The translations under genes and the position numbers were made by a program. Positions 6,133 to 6,425 of a stretch of DNA of 6,425 nucleotides are shown piece by piece. Position 1 is the first letter of the stretch, and the number at the start of each line of letters is the position of its first letter. This stretch comes from Lachnospiraceae bacterium (GTDB lineage: Bacteria > Bacillota_A > Clostridia > Lachnospirales > Lachnospiraceae), in assembly GCA_016291475.1 (NCBI GenBank), contig JAEEXJ010000133.1:1-6425 (forward strand), in the 5' to 3' direction. The notes beneath the pieces are model-generated. The model was given only the letters and a program-made list of their open reading frames with translations, ran no database searches and was not told where the DNA came from.

Positions 6133-6425
6133 TTAATTCCTCCCGCAGATAACCCATGAACATTATGTATTTTTCATCGGAATCGAGATGCTCGAGTATG
6201 ACGGGCATATCATGATCTATGGCATCCATCTTCTCCGCATAATGCCGTAAAGGAAATTCGCCGTCGCCGGGACCGCACTCTTCCAGTCTCAATGTATACT
6301 GACTTCCGAGATGTACATCCTTGATATGACAGCTCCTGATGCGATCACCCAAAAGATGCGCACATTCATCGACGAATTCATCCGCATTAAAATACCTGTC
6401 TGCCGAATTGATCATGTTGATTATC
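6110..6425 (-). CDS. Sugar phosphate isomerase/epimerase-like TIM-barrel protein (C-terminal part, 5' end outside window)
   Basis: C-terminal 104 or so residues of a protein resembling the xylose isomerase-like/AP endonuclease 2 TIM-barrel family, which isomerises or epimerises sugars or polyols using a divalent metal. The frame stays open to the window edge, and the first in-frame Met (6415) falls inside a conserved strand (IINMINSADRYF, like the family's DPVNxI), so the true start is beyond 6425. Visible motifs are SCHIKDVH, whose His is a typical metal ligand, the GPGDGEF stretch found after it in this family, and VILEHL, whose Glu fits the final metal-site acid. The stop at 6110 lies 23 nt inside the next gene, whose ribosome site is therefore inside this coding region. 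The exact substrate cannot be told from this fragment. Confidence 0.85.
   Translation of the reverse strand, partial: IINMINSADRYFNADEFVDECAHLLGDRIRSCHIKDVHLGSQYTLRLEECGPGDGEFPLRHYAEKMDAIDHDMPVILEHLDSDEKYIMFMGYLREELNGLYKNI
6137..6144 (-). promoter_or_regulatory. Ribosome-binding site of the FMN protein, inside the upstream gene
   Basis: GGGAGGAA on the minus strand, with its GGAGG core six bases before the ATG at 6132. It lies within the last codons of the isomerase-like gene, which supports the overlapping start and translational coupling. Confidence 0.8.

Overview
The window looks like chromosomal DNA of a low- to mid-GC Gram-positive Clostridia bacterium, probably Lachnospiraceae-like. 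This is inferred from the strong AGGAGG-type ribosome sites, a lipoprotein signal on the binding protein, and the style of the enlarged peptide-transporter proteins; no rRNA or other definitive marker is present. All supported genes lie on the minus strand, so the window reads biologically from right (6425) to left (1).

Upstream block (6425 to 5242). The C-terminal end of a sugar phosphate isomerase/epimerase-type TIM barrel runs in from outside the window. It overlaps by 23 nt a gene for a short, divergent FMN-dependent protein of the alpha-hydroxy-acid oxidase (glycolate oxidase/lactate dehydrogenase) family. The overlap and the internal ribosome site point to a translationally coupled pair. 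A GGGGACAGT/ACTGTCCCC hairpin lies 18 bp beyond the second stop.

Middle block (5241 to 4454). A 248-bp AT-rich intergenic region carries the hairpin, several short direct and inverted repeats and an AAAACGTTTT palindrome. It is followed by a 179-residue, four-helix membrane protein of unknown function that has no convincing Shine-Dalgarno sequence.

Downstream block (4381 to 1). The first three genes of a peptide/nickel-type (Opp/Dpp) ABC importer: a 772-residue lipoprotein binding protein, a standard 329-residue OppB/DppB-type permease, and the N-terminal 319 residues of an OppC/DppC-type permease that continues past position 1. A perfect 10-bp hairpin between the binding protein and the first permease probably sets the expression ratio. 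The ATPase genes are expected beyond the window. The binding protein and the second permease are both enlarged relative to their families: an acidic insertion in the binding protein, and at least 240 residues outside the membrane after helix 1 of the permease. Their co-occurrence suggests a specialised docking arrangement.

No mobile-element genes, CRISPR arrays, tRNA or rRNA are visible. I see no wholly new system. The best leads are the paired insertions in the transporter, the altered active site of the FMN protein, and the REP-like palindrome with its repeat-rich surroundings.
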